Below are positions 5,347 to 12,680 of a DNA stretch of 40,289 bases, one piece after another; position 1 is the stretch's first letter; every line of letters begins with the position of its first letter. The translations under genes and the position numbers were made by a program. Where the stretch lies: IMG/VR virus record IMGVR_UViG_3300030110_003855, positions 1 to 40,289 of that record. One strand, written 5' to 3'. Source of the DNA: a virus. The notes beneath the pieces were generated by a model. The model was not told where the DNA came from. It did not search any database and saw only the letters and a list, made by a program, of their open reading frames with translations.

Positions 5347-5590
5347 AAATATAGTAATAGAAATAATAAAAGAAGGTTCTACTAAAACAAAAGGTGGTTT
5401 AATATTAAGTGAAACCCACAAAAATGATATTAGGTATCGTCAAGCAATTGTTAAATCAGTTGGTACTCTTGTAGAGGGTATTAAAGAAAACGATACTATA
5501 TTTTATGATAAGCACGCTGGTCATGGAATAGAAATAGATAAAACTAAGTTAAACGTTATAAAAGAAAGTGACGTAGTAATTGTAGCATGA
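5330..5590 (+). CDS. groES: Phage-encoded co-chaperonin GroES, 86 aa
   Basis: GroES caps the GroEL ring as a heptamer. The start is ATG 5330 (MKAIGKNIVIEIIKEGSTKT); in-frame GTG 5327 and TTG 5324 are weaker choices. The mobile loop that docks on GroEL is recognisable (about residues 16-30), with the hydrophobic GGLIL tripeptide region equivalent to Ile-Val-Leu of E. coli GroES. The barrel follows (YRQAIVKSVGTLVEGIKEND), and the C-terminus KESDVVIVA matches the family ending. It is about ten residues shorter than E. coli GroES; the roof-loop region appears trimmed. It overlaps groEL by 17 nt and the next gene by an ATGA junction, so all three are probably translated together. It presumably partners the neighbouring GroEL. 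Confidence 0.93.
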   Translation: MKAIGKNIVIEIIKEGSTKTKGGLILSETHKNDIRYRQAIVKSVGTLVEGIKENDTIFYDKHAGHGIEIDKTKLNVIKESDVVIVA

Positions 5591-6030
5591 GATTAGAAGC
5601 TAGTGACATTAAAGAGTTAAACCTTCTAAAGCATTATAGAATTATACGTAAATGGGCTTGTAGAAATAATGATTTAACTGATGCAGAACTAGAGCTTTTA
5701 ATATACTTAGATTGTAAAGATATTTTTTCGAAGCATGACTTTGAGATCGGTACGTATTCTTATAGTTGGGACAATAGACGCTGGAACAAGTTATTAAAAA
5801 ACGATTGGATTGTAGTGTGGAGACATAGAAACCGCACAACACAAACCTATCATTTATACAAAGTTTCTTTTAAGTGCAAACAACTTATAAATAGAATGTA
5901 CCGTATCATGCTTGGAAAAGATGATATACCAATCAGTGAAAGAAGGAATAAAATAATTAGAGGTACCACATATATGGATAAAGTATTAACACGATCCATA
6001 GAAAATGTAAATAAAGATAAAAATAGATAA
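5587..6030 (+). CDS. Putative winged-helix DNA-binding protein, 147 aa
   Basis: The protein begins MRLEASDIKELNLLKHYRII. The order of helices (KHYRIIRKWACRN; LTDAELELLIYLD; SWDNRRWNKLLKNDW), followed by a two-stranded wing-like stretch (IVVWRHRNRTTQTYHLYKV) and a helix, fits a MarR-like winged-helix domain. The C-terminal 30 residues are basic. Residues 30-40, TDAELELLIYL, match the usual MarR-type second helix pattern. It overlaps groES by 4 nt (ATGA), so it is part of the chaperonin operon. It could regulate the late genes or act on host transcription, but sequence alone does not say. The fold call is by pattern, not by alignment. Confidence 0.55.
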   Translation: MRLEASDIKELNLLKHYRIIRKWACRNNDLTDAELELLIYLDCKDIFSKHDFEIGTYSYSWDNRRWNKLLKNDWIVVWRHRNRTTQTYHLYKVSFKCKQLINRMYRIMLGKDDIPISERRNKIIRGTTYMDKVLTRSIENVNKDKNR

Positions 6031-6032
6031 TT

Positions 6033-6779
6033 ATGCCAAGTACAGAACCAGGTAAACAAGATAACTTAAATACAGCAACAGCGTTGTTTTTTAAAGGTAG
6101 TCCTTTTAAATTAAAAAGTCAAAGTCCACTAAATGAGAATGGTATTAGAACAGCTATGTCAGATAAATTTAAAGCTGACACTGATGCGATCGTAAGTAAT
6201 TTACCTAATGTTAAGTTTACAACTGGTGCAGCTTTAGATGACGCTCAGAAAACTTATAGTGCTATGACTACAGAATATAAAAATAGTTTTAGTGGTGCAG
6301 ATAAATATTGGAATAGTATAGAACCTTCAACTACACCAGCGCCAGGTACGTATATAGGTAAAAAAATTAATGAACAGTGGGATCCAAGTGCTAACTCTGG
6401 AAAAGGTGGATATGTAGAAAGTAGAAGCACACGTGGTTGGGAAGTAAAAAAAGAAAAAGCTATAACTGAAGGAAAAACAAAAAAAGCTAATAGAATAGCT
6501 GAAAGAGAAGCAAGGTGGCATGAAAGACAAGGTAATGTAAAAGACGCTTCAGGAAAGTATGTTCCCGCTCCACCTAAACAAACATCAACTACCCCTCCAC
6601 CAACACCAACACCATCCCCAAAACCTGTGGAATTTAAAAATAAAGATCCATATATAAAAAAGAGTGGTGGGTATGAAGCTTTTAACAAAAGAGTTGAAGA
6701 AAATAAAACAGCAAATAAAATCTTAGGTATACCCGATTTATCAAACATAACTGGTAAAACATCATTAATAAAAAAATAA
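6033..6779 (+). CDS. Hypothetical protein with SPF motif and Pro-rich linker, 248 aa
   Basis: It begins 3 nt after the winged-helix gene with MPSTEPGKQDNLNTATALFF. Residues 18-33 carry a FFKGSPFKLKSQSPL segment, one of the shared N-terminal SPF motifs in this region. A helical, charged middle follows, then a Pro/Thr/Ser-rich linker (about residues 178-197) and a basic C-terminus ending KTSLIKK. The composition (disordered, basic, linker-bearing) suits a virion-internal or scaffold-associated protein. No domain is recognised. The large open frames antisense to it are explained by its repetitive Lys/Pro codons. Confidence 0.65.
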   Translation: MPSTEPGKQDNLNTATALFFKGSPFKLKSQSPLNENGIRTAMSDKFKADTDAIVSNLPNVKFTTGAALDDAQKTYSAMTTEYKNSFSGADKYWNSIEPSTTPAPGTYIGKKINEQWDPSANSGKGGYVESRSTRGWEVKKEKAITEGKTKKANRIAEREARWHERQGNVKDASGKYVPAPPKQTSTTPPPTPTPSPKPVEFKNKDPYIKKSGGYEAFNKRVEENKTANKILGIPDLSNITGKTSLIKK

Positions 6780-6782
6780 ACT

Positions 6783-7343
6783 ATGAATTATACAAAATCA
6801 ACAGCAGTAGGTTCACCTTTAAATTTTTTAGGTTGGGGCGCTCAACAAGCACCTGCTAAAGCATATGAAAGAACAAGGGTAGAGAATCTTCACTCTTTTG
6901 ATAAAAGACGTAACAATCCAGCTGGATCAGATGTTAGGCTTGAGGGTTTTCAACCAGGAGGAGATACTAGTAAATTTGTACAAGATAAGTTAAGTTCTAG
7001 AAATATGTTTACAGGTGCTGGATCAGTACAAGCGGCTAATCCAAACACTTACAACCAAAGTAATATACCACCAGCATCAGATTATACAACAAGTGATTTT
7101 GCTATGACGCAAATGGAGTTAGGTGAAGGCGGTTATGCACCTGGCTACGTAGCTGAAAATCAAGCTGCATTCGCTGGAACAAGTAATTTACAAGGAACAT
7201 CAGCTCCAACACCCACGCCACAAAGTAATTTTACAAGCAATGAGCAGAGCGTCATACAATCGTTGTTTGGTGCGTCTGGTTTAACTGGAGCGAGTTCTCT
7301 ATTAGGAGGTGGTTTACCAGGTCATTTCAACTATGGAGGATAA
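6783..7343 (+). CDS. Hypothetical protein with GSPL motif, Gly/Ser-rich, 186 aa
   Basis: It starts MNYTKSTAVGSPLNFLGWGA, so the SPL motif lies at residues 10-13, as in neighbours that open with SPF or SPL. The rest is low in predicted structure: an Arg/Asn-rich stretch (RRNNPAGSDVRLEG), a long Gly, Ser, Thr, Pro and Gln-rich middle, and a hydrophobic Gly-rich C-terminus (SLFGASGLTGASSLLGGGL). It is tandem with the previous gene (3-nt gap). Likely a virion-associated protein; function unknown. Confidence 0.65.
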   Translation: MNYTKSTAVGSPLNFLGWGAQQAPAKAYERTRVENLHSFDKRRNNPAGSDVRLEGFQPGGDTSKFVQDKLSSRNMFTGAGSVQAANPNTYNQSNIPPASDYTTSDFAMTQMELGEGGYAPGYVAENQAAFAGTSNLQGTSAPTPTPQSNFTSNEQSVIQSLFGASGLTGASSLLGGGLPGHFNYGG

Positions 7344-7370
7344 AATATTTAACAAGTAAAAACAATAAAC

Positions 7371-7574
7371 ATGAGAGAAGACAAACGACACACAAAAGCA
7401 TCAAAACACAATTCAGTAGGGATTGTAGGGGAATCTCATATATGGGATGGTCCTTTAGGTCAAGCAGGTAGAGATCATGCTCCTGGCTCAAGTAGGGGTT
7501 GTAAAGGTATGAAACTTAAATTGGATCCAGTACCTTATTCTGGTGGTCCAATAACAATGAAAGCCCAAGGGTAA
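7371..7574 (+). CDS. Hypothetical basic 67-aa protein
   Basis: The product starts MREDKRHTKASKHNSVGIVG and ends PITMKAQG. It is Gly, His and Lys-rich, with one Cys (SSRGCKGMKLKL) and little hydrophobic core, so it is probably disordered or part of an assembly. It is separated from its neighbours by about 20-30 bp and is read in line with them. No family recognised. Confidence 0.55.
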   Translation: MREDKRHTKASKHNSVGIVGESHIWDGPLGQAGRDHAPGSSRGCKGMKLKLDPVPYSGGPITMKAQG

Positions 7575-7595
7575 ATTTCATAAAAATTAAGTGAT

Positions 7596-8051
7596 ATGAT
7601 AAGTGAACACATCTCACTTTCAGAGGGTGTAAGAAGCATAACCGCTAAAAGACTAGGGTTAGATAACACACCTAATGAAGAGCATCTCAATAACATGAAG
7701 TTATTAGCGGTGAAAGTATTTGAACCATTAAGAAAATTTGTTGGGGGACCAATACGTATAAATTCATTTTATCGTGGACCAGAACTTAACAAAGCAATTG
7801 GTGGAAGTTCAAAATCGCAACATTGTAATGGGCAAGCAATGGACATAGATGATACATATGGACATATGTCTAATGCTACTATGTACAATTATATAAAAGA
7901 AAATTTAGATTTCGATCAGATGATTTGGGAATTTGGTACAGATGAAAACCCAGATTGGGTTCATGTTAGTTACGTAAATCCAGGAGAAAATAGAAATAGG
8001 TGTTTAAAAGCCTATAAGGTCGATAGAAAAACAGCATATAAACAAATATAA
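7596..8051 (+). CDS. Peptidase M15 family endolysin-type peptidase, 151 aa
   Basis: M15 enzymes are zinc peptidases that cut peptide cross-links of peptidoglycan (D,D-carboxypeptidase or L-Ala-D-Glu endopeptidase). The zinc signature is clear: SQHCNGQAMDID gives His76 and Asp83, and PDWVHVSY gives His123 with Asp120 placed as the catalytic acid. The INSFYRGPELNKAIGG segment before it is also typical of the family. There is no signal peptide, so export through the holin at 11475 would be needed. It is a single-domain enzyme of the usual short length, without a cell-wall-binding domain. It probably serves lysis; a virion-borne entry role is possible because it sits among virion-like genes. Confidence 0.9.
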   Translation: MISEHISLSEGVRSITAKRLGLDNTPNEEHLNNMKLLAVKVFEPLRKFVGGPIRINSFYRGPELNKAIGGSSKSQHCNGQAMDIDDTYGHMSNATMYNYIKENLDFDQMIWEFGTDENPDWVHVSYVNPGENRNRCLKAYKVDRKTAYKQI

Positions 8052-8061
8052 ATAAAACATT

Positions 8062-8898
8062 ATGGCAAATTTAGGAACAGCAAGTATTCCAATTATACCA
8101 AGTACTACTATTAATATACCCAAACCAGGTTTATTATATACAGGTGCGTCAACTAACGCGGGTGGGGCAAACACAACTTTAACCCCTGAAGCAGTTTCAC
8201 CAGCTACAACTTTTAATATGGTAAGTGTTGGTGATATAGTTTACAATACTACTGTTAGTCCTAATACTATTGGTGTAATAACAGGATTAAATTATACAGG
8301 AAGTAATATTACTTCTGTAGACACAAACATTACATGGAACGACGGTGATGATTATAATATATATCACGCATACAAAGTTTCAAATATACCTCCAGCGGTA
8401 GATATTAGTAGTCTATTAGTTGGGGATGGTACTCTAACCTCTTCAATAACCACAAACACAACAGATGGTGTAAATGGTTCTTACACTGGTGCTACGTTTT
8501 CAACAAGTGGTTCTGGAACAGGAGCAGTTATAGATGTTACTGTAAGTGGTAACGCGGTTACAGCGGTTGATGTAACTACAGCAGGTTCAGGGTATGAAGT
8601 AGGTGATACATTAACAGTTGCCACTGGCGTTATTGGTGGATCAGCTGCTTTAGTTATTACTTTAGTAGATGAAGATATAACAGGTGATGCTGCAAATGTA
8701 ACCGATATACTAAAAAATCAAGGTATGGGTGAAATAGGTATTTACACAAAAGACGCTGGTGATATTACTGGTGTTGATAGCATGGGTAATACATTTAGCA
8801 TTAGTCCTTTAGCAGGAGATACATTACCGTTTTTTGTTTCACGAATTAATACTAGCTCAGCAAGTGCTGCACTAGTAGGATTCATTAACCCCTCATAA
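8062..8898 (+). CDS. Putative virion structural protein with beta repeat domain, 278 aa
   Basis: The protein is Thr, Gly, Ser and Val-rich and beta-predicted. Residues about 136-195 hold a pattern common in phage fibre and baseplate-like proteins: STSGSGTGAVIDVTVSG followed by TTAGSGYEVGDTLTV. The N-terminus (MANLGTASIPIIPSTTINIP) and a C-terminal segment (SSASAALVGFINPS) look like surface-assembly parts. It begins 10 bp after the M15 gene. Likely a decoration, fibre or neck-appendage protein; the exact location in the virion is not visible. Confidence 0.6.
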   Translation: MANLGTASIPIIPSTTINIPKPGLLYTGASTNAGGANTTLTPEAVSPATTFNMVSVGDIVYNTTVSPNTIGVITGLNYTGSNITSVDTNITWNDGDDYNIYHAYKVSNIPPAVDISSLLVGDGTLTSSITTNTTDGVNGSYTGATFSTSGSGTGAVIDVTVSGNAVTAVDVTTAGSGYEVGDTLTVATGVIGGSAALVITLVDEDITGDAANVTDILKNQGMGEIGIYTKDAGDITGVDSMGNTFSISPLAGDTLPFFVSRINTSSASAALVGFINPS

Positions 8899-8900
8899 TC

Positions 8901-9119
8901 ATGGCATATAAACAACATAACTCACCTTTTCCTAAAAAAGAGGATTTTCCTGAAATAAAAGAAGAAAATAAAGGAAAATTTACAGCTTGGGCAAAAAGAA
9001 ATGGATATAAAGATGCATGTTCTGCTGCTAGCGCTGTAATGGCAAAAACAGATAACTATAGCGAAGAAGTTGTAAAAATGGCAAATTACGCTAAAAACTT
9101 TGGATGTAGTTCAAAATAA
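8901..9119 (+). CDS. Small protein with SPF motif, 72 aa
   Basis: It starts MAYKQHNSPFPKKEDFPEIK, with the SPF motif at residues 8-10. The remainder is a small helical unit (KFTAWAKRNGYKDACSAASA, then EEVVKMANYAKNFGCSSK) with two Cys. The next gene but for 27 bp starts MAYKQKGSPLHK, so the two share their first residues nearly identically while the rest differs. A shared N-terminal tag is the best reading. Function unknown. Confidence 0.65.
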   Translation: MAYKQHNSPFPKKEDFPEIKEENKGKFTAWAKRNGYKDACSAASAVMAKTDNYSEEVVKMANYAKNFGCSSK

Positions 9120-9146
9120 TTATTTAACAATTTAAAAATTAATACA

Positions 9147-9506
9147 ATGGCTTATAAACAAAAAGGAAGTCCTTTACATAAACACATGGTAAACTCATGG
9201 GAAGAAGAAGATGTAAAAAGAGGTAGAAAATTAGAAGCTGAAGGTCATAAAGGTCATGCTGAAGCATTATATGATGATGCACATGATAGTTATAACTGGA
9301 AGGGTGGAAATGATGGTTCAGAACCTTTTCATGCAGAATCAAGATATTTAAGTGAAGGCGGAGACGTTATAGACGAAACTGCTCAACGTATGGGATCTTG
9401 GATGTCTAAACATTCTAATTCTAGTGCATTAAATTACGGTGTACATGACGCGGACACAGAAGACATGCCTTTAGATAACCGCATGGGTAATGTAACTAAA
9501 AAATAA
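9147..9506 (+). CDS. Small protein with SPL motif, 119 aa
   Basis: It starts MAYKQKGSPLHKHMVNSWEE, nearly the same first ten residues as the gene before it, then diverges into an acidic, His-rich helical protein (EGHKGHAEALYDDAHDSYNW) ending MGNVTKK. No catalytic signature is seen. Repeated His-Gly and Asp-His pairs could bind metal, but this is weak. It is another member of the SPF-tagged set. Confidence 0.65.
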   Translation: MAYKQKGSPLHKHMVNSWEEEDVKRGRKLEAEGHKGHAEALYDDAHDSYNWKGGNDGSEPFHAESRYLSEGGDVIDETAQRMGSWMSKHSNSSALNYGVHDADTEDMPLDNRMGNVTKK

Positions 9507-9571
9507 AAACGGAGACAACCGTATAAACACTATATATTTATTTATTTATTAACAATTAAAAACAAACAATC

Positions 9572-9880
9572 ATGGCAAAATTTATATCAATAGAAACTGC
9601 TGATGCAAATAGAGGTACGCTTCTTATCAATACAGAGAATATCTTTATTGTAGCACCAGGAGATGAAAGCGCCGGTGGAGCTGATGCGGCTACAGAATGT
9701 ACTATTTTTCAAAATGGTCTTACTAGTCAAATCACTTTAGTAACCGGTGGAGGTGCAAACAACACAGGAACGTTGGTAGCGCAGCAAATTCGCAAAGCAA
9801 TTACAGCTAACCCAGGTGGTCAAGTTGCAGCTGTTAGAATGTTAGATGGAATGAGTATAACTTCTATGGTTATAGCATAA
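9572..9880 (+). CDS. Small putative structural protein, 102 aa
   Basis: The protein begins MAKFISIETADANRGTLLIN and alternates short beta strands with Gly/Ala turns (FIVAPGDESAGGADAATECT, TLVTGGGANNTGTLVAQQIR), ending MLDGMSITSMVIA. The compact beta fold without charge clusters resembles small capsid decoration or neck-type proteins. A 65-bp A/T-rich leader precedes it, holding a weak ACGG/CCGT hairpin near 9510. No family recognised, and it has no SPF motif. Confidence 0.6.
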   Translation: MAKFISIETADANRGTLLINTENIFIVAPGDESAGGADAATECTIFQNGLTSQITLVTGGGANNTGTLVAQQIRKAITANPGGQVAAVRMLDGMSITSMVIA

Positions 9881-9890
9881 TTCTAATTTT

Positions 9891-10049
9891 ATGACATCAA
9901 AAGGCTTAGGTGATACAGTAGAGAAATTTACAACAGTTACCGGAGTAAAAACTATCGTTGACAAAGTTTCGCAGGGTTTAAATATACCCTGCGGCTGTCA
10001 AGGTAGAAAAGAAGCGTTAAACGCAATATTTCCTTATAAGAAAAAATAA
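9891..10049 (+). CDS. 52-aa protein with Cys-Gly-Cys motif
   Basis: ATG 9891 opens MTSKGLGDTVEKFTTVTGVK, followed by a helix and the segment IPCGCQGRKEALNAIFPYKK. The CGC..RKE.LN..FPY ending is one I recall from several marine and flavobacterial phages, usually at the C-terminus of small proteins, so I regard it as real despite the size. The two Cys could join a metal site if the protein oligomerises. It fits exactly between its neighbours (10-bp and 5-bp gaps). Confidence 0.75.
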   Translation: MTSKGLGDTVEKFTTVTGVKTIVDKVSQGLNIPCGCQGRKEALNAIFPYKKK

Positions 10050-10054
10050 TAAAA

Positions 10055-10387
10055 ATGGCTCCATTTAAATTTCCAATGGGTGGCGGAATTAAATTAAAAC
10101 CACCATACACAACAGATAATACTCCAATATACACAGTGGAAATGGAAGATGGTATTTTAGCCAAAGCTAATAATAATGGTACTATTATTATATCAGAAGA
10201 ATTACATCCAAGCCAAAGCGAAGAGGTAATTAATCATGAAAAAGTTCACCTAGAACAAATAAAAAGAGGTGATCTTAACTATGATGATACATATGTGTAT
10301 TGGAAAGGTAAAAAATATTTAAGAAGCAAAATTCAAGAGGGTAATAAAAAACTTCCTTGGGAAGCTGAAGCTTATAGAAGAGCATAA
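10055..10387 (+). CDS. Minimal HExxH metallopeptidase-like protein, 110 aa
   Basis: The C-terminal half carries HEKVH (His61, Glu62, His65), the zinc-binding and catalytic motif of gluzincin-type metallopeptidases, then a GDLNYDDTYVYWKGK strand region and PWEAEAYRRA, where Glu103 or Glu105 could be the third ligand. The N-terminus (MAPFKFPMGGGIKLKPP) precedes a short beta segment. At 110 aa it is a very small version of the fold. Possible roles are virion maturation or local processing; the substrate cannot be read from the sequence. The opening MAPFKFPMGG is loosely like the SPF-tag openings. Confidence 0.6.
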   Translation: MAPFKFPMGGGIKLKPPYTTDNTPIYTVEMEDGILAKANNNGTIIISEELHPSQSEEVINHEKVHLEQIKRGDLNYDDTYVYWKGKKYLRSKIQEGNKKLPWEAEAYRRA

Positions 10388-10406
10388 CTACTAAACAAAT
10401 AAAAAC

Positions 10407-11471
10407 ATGGCATTTAAATTATCACCAGGAAGAAGTCCTTTTAATAAAACAGGGCACGGAATTCCAAGTCCTTTATTAGGATTAACTAAGCAACAAAGAC
10501 AACAAAAGAAAGCAATGAAGAATCTTGTTAAAGAAGGTGCTACAGAATTTGCTATTGAAAGCGGTGGTGTCGTAGCTACTAAATATGGTGGATCAGGTAA
10601 ACTAGATAGGTTATCAAGAAGAAACATTAGACAATTTTTTAAAGGAAAAGATCTAGATAATGAAATAAATACTCGTAAAAAAGTTACTAGAGAGGGTTCT
10701 GTTTTATTACATACAGATAAGCCTGAGCACAGCCATCCTCATAAAAAAGTACAATTAAATACAAAAAAAGAAGCTCTTGATGCTGCAAAAATTAAGCCAT
10801 TAGATGATTCAGGAAGAGTTTATACAAAAGTAGAAGGTAGTGATTTTGAAACTCGTACACCAATTGATGGTGGTACACAAATTACAAAAGGTTATACAGA
10901 AACTTCTCCAGGTAGAAAAGTAGAAAAAGTTGCTAGTACAAGTAAATATCATAAAAGTTTAATGCCTGAGTTTACTAAACTTAAAGGAAATTTACCCTCA
11001 GGAGTAACTAATATAACTGAATATGGTAAATGGAAAGCAGATAAAGCTGGTTATGGTGCGAAGAGTAGAGTAAAAACAGATACTAGTATAGAAAGATCCG
11101 TAAAAGACATAAAGCTTGAAAGAAAAGATCCAGTAGAATTAAAAATAGATAAACCATCTTTAATACCAATGCCTACCAGAGTAACTGGTGGTGGTGACGA
11201 TAGCTCTGTAGATAAAGATCCATTAGAAGGTAAAAAGTTAAGAGTTGGTGAGTTAACAAAACCACCAAAAGAAAAGAAAAGAAAACAGCCTAAACCGCCA
11301 AGGGTGAAAAAAGAAATACCACCAAGAGTTAAAAAAGAAAAAATTCCTAAACCACCAAGAGAGAAAAAAATAAGAGAAAAGAAAATAAAACCAGAAAAAC
11401 CATCTAGAGGTCAAAGGTTGGTTGAGAAAGGATTAAGCAAAGGTGGAGTTTGTCCTCCTTGTGATTGTTAA
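10407..11471 (+). CDS. Basic virion-associated-type protein with SPF motifs and CPPCDC end, 354 aa
   Basis: It starts MAFKLSPGRSPFNKTGHGIP and then SPLLGLTKQQRQQKK, so it holds an LSP, an SPF and an SPL element in its first 25 residues. The middle is Lys, Glu and Thr-rich. The last 90 residues are an extreme Lys/Pro tract of repeated PPR(V/E)KKE-like units, followed by GGVCPPCDC at the very end. The basic tail suggests nucleic-acid contact, for example DNA packing in the capsid. The terminal Cys cluster could bind metal or form disulphides. No catalytic domain recognised. Confidence 0.65.
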   Translation: MAFKLSPGRSPFNKTGHGIPSPLLGLTKQQRQQKKAMKNLVKEGATEFAIESGGVVATKYGGSGKLDRLSRRNIRQFFKGKDLDNEINTRKKVTREGSVLLHTDKPEHSHPHKKVQLNTKKEALDAAKIKPLDDSGRVYTKVEGSDFETRTPIDGGTQITKGYTETSPGRKVEKVASTSKYHKSLMPEFTKLKGNLPSGVTNITEYGKWKADKAGYGAKSRVKTDTSIERSVKDIKLERKDPVELKIDKPSLIPMPTRVTGGGDDSSVDKDPLEGKKLRVGELTKPPKEKKRKQPKPPRVKKEIPPRVKKEKIPKPPREKKIREKKIKPEKPSRGQRLVEKGLSKGGVCPPCDC

Positions 11472-11474
11472 ATC

Positions 11475-11927
11475 ATGGCAAAGAAAAAATTTAAAGATAC
11501 TAAAGTTGGTGCGTTTTTATCTAAAGCTGCTCCAGGTATTTTAGGTTTAGCAGGTGATGTATTACCAGATGCTGGTGTTTTTGGTTTAGTTAAAAATTTA
11601 ATAACTAAAGACAAACAACTACCACCTGAAGATAAAGAAAAAGCATTAAAATTATTAGAACAAGATATGGTTGAAATGCAAGAAATATCCAAACGCTGGG
11701 ATAGTGACATGAAATCTGATTCATGGCTTTCTAAAAACACGCGACCAATGTCTTTAATATTTTTAACTGTTTCAATGGTTGTATTAATATTATTAGATAG
11801 TTTAAATATAGAATTTAGCGTTGCAGAAGGATGGGTGACATTATTACAAACACTTTTAGTTACAGTATATGTAGCCTATTTTGGTTCTCGTGGAGCTGAA
11901 AAATTTCAAACTATTACAAAAAAATAA
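11475..11927 (+). CDS. Holin, 3-TM (GTA_holin_3TM-like), 150 aa
   Basis: Holins open the inner membrane so that the endolysin can reach the wall. The protein has a basic start (MAKKKFKDTKVGAFLSKAAP), a moderately hydrophobic N-terminal helix (about 11-42), a charged helix (47-85), then SWLSKNTRPMSLIFLTVSMV opening a transmembrane span at 91-109 and a second at about 119-137 ending YVAYFGSRGAEKF. The KNTRP then LLQTLLVTVYVAYFGSRG order is the pattern I associate with this holin superfamily. It is separated from the M15 peptidase by 3.4 kb, so the lysis genes are dispersed. Confidence 0.8.
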   Translation: MAKKKFKDTKVGAFLSKAAPGILGLAGDVLPDAGVFGLVKNLITKDKQLPPEDKEKALKLLEQDMVEMQEISKRWDSDMKSDSWLSKNTRPMSLIFLTVSMVVLILLDSLNIEFSVAEGWVTLLQTLLVTVYVAYFGSRGAEKFQTITKK

Positions 11928-11931
11928 CTAA

Positions 11932-12657
11932 ATGCCAAAAATAAGTTCATATCCAAAGGATACTAATGTTACAGACAATGATGCGTGGATAGGTACCGAT
12001 AGTTTAAATAAAACAACAAAACAATTTACTGCTAAAGATGTAGCATCATATTTAAATTTAAATGCTAAAATTGAAATAGGTGGTCAAATGTTTTATAATT
12101 TTAGTACTATTGCTAGTCCTAGAGCCACAGGTACTATATCTTTCACCGCTGGTGGTGGGGATAATACTGCATTTTCAGCTATAAATTCCTTAAAGGTTGC
12201 CGCAAAAGATATTGGTGGGCAAACGGTTAATGATTTTATGGCTTATTTAGTTAATAGTAATATATTAATAACCCAACAAGATGCACTTAGCAACTTTGGC
12301 CATTATACAATAACATCATGGGGAGCTTCATCGGAAACTAATTTTTATGATTTAGGTCTAAATTATATTGGTGGAAGTGGTAGTATAACTGAAACAGTAT
12401 ATGCAATGTTGCAGTTTGATACTAGTAGCACAGGTGCTTCAGCTGAAACCTGGACACAATCATCCTCAGCAGCAACTTGGAATGTAACACATTCATTACA
12501 TAAAAAACCATCTGTAACAGTTGTTATAGGTGATCCTACAAATTACACTGTAATTATACCTGAAATAGTTTATGGTGATGGTACTGGAAACGATCTTGAT
12601 TCAAAATTACAAGTTAAGCTATCCGCAGCTAATAAGGGTTATGCTTACTTAAATTAA
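11932..12657 (+). CDS. Putative tail fibre / appendage protein, 241 aa
   Basis: The N-terminus (KISSYPKDTNVTDNDAWIGT, then NKTTKQFTAKDVASYLN) is the short attachment-type module that starts many marine phage fibres. The rest is beta-rich with Thr, Ser and Gly, and includes a WTQSSSAATWNVTHSLHKKP segment of the kind found in phage side-fibre tips. It begins 4 bp after the holin and precedes two larger fibre genes. The receptor or virion site is not visible. Confidence 0.65.
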   Translation: MPKISSYPKDTNVTDNDAWIGTDSLNKTTKQFTAKDVASYLNLNAKIEIGGQMFYNFSTIASPRATGTISFTAGGGDNTAFSAINSLKVAAKDIGGQTVNDFMAYLVNSNILITQQDALSNFGHYTITSWGASSETNFYDLGLNYIGGSGSITETVYAMLQFDTSSTGASAETWTQSSSAATWNVTHSLHKKPSVTVVIGDPTNYTVIIPEIVYGDGTGNDLDSKLQVKLSAANKGYAYLN

Positions 12658-12680
12658 AACATTTAAAATAAAAAAATATA

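Noticed and set aside
6254-6748. Antisense open frame of 164 codons over the 248-aa gene
   Set aside because: Explained by Lys/Pro-rich codons on the plus strand; no start context or family signal.
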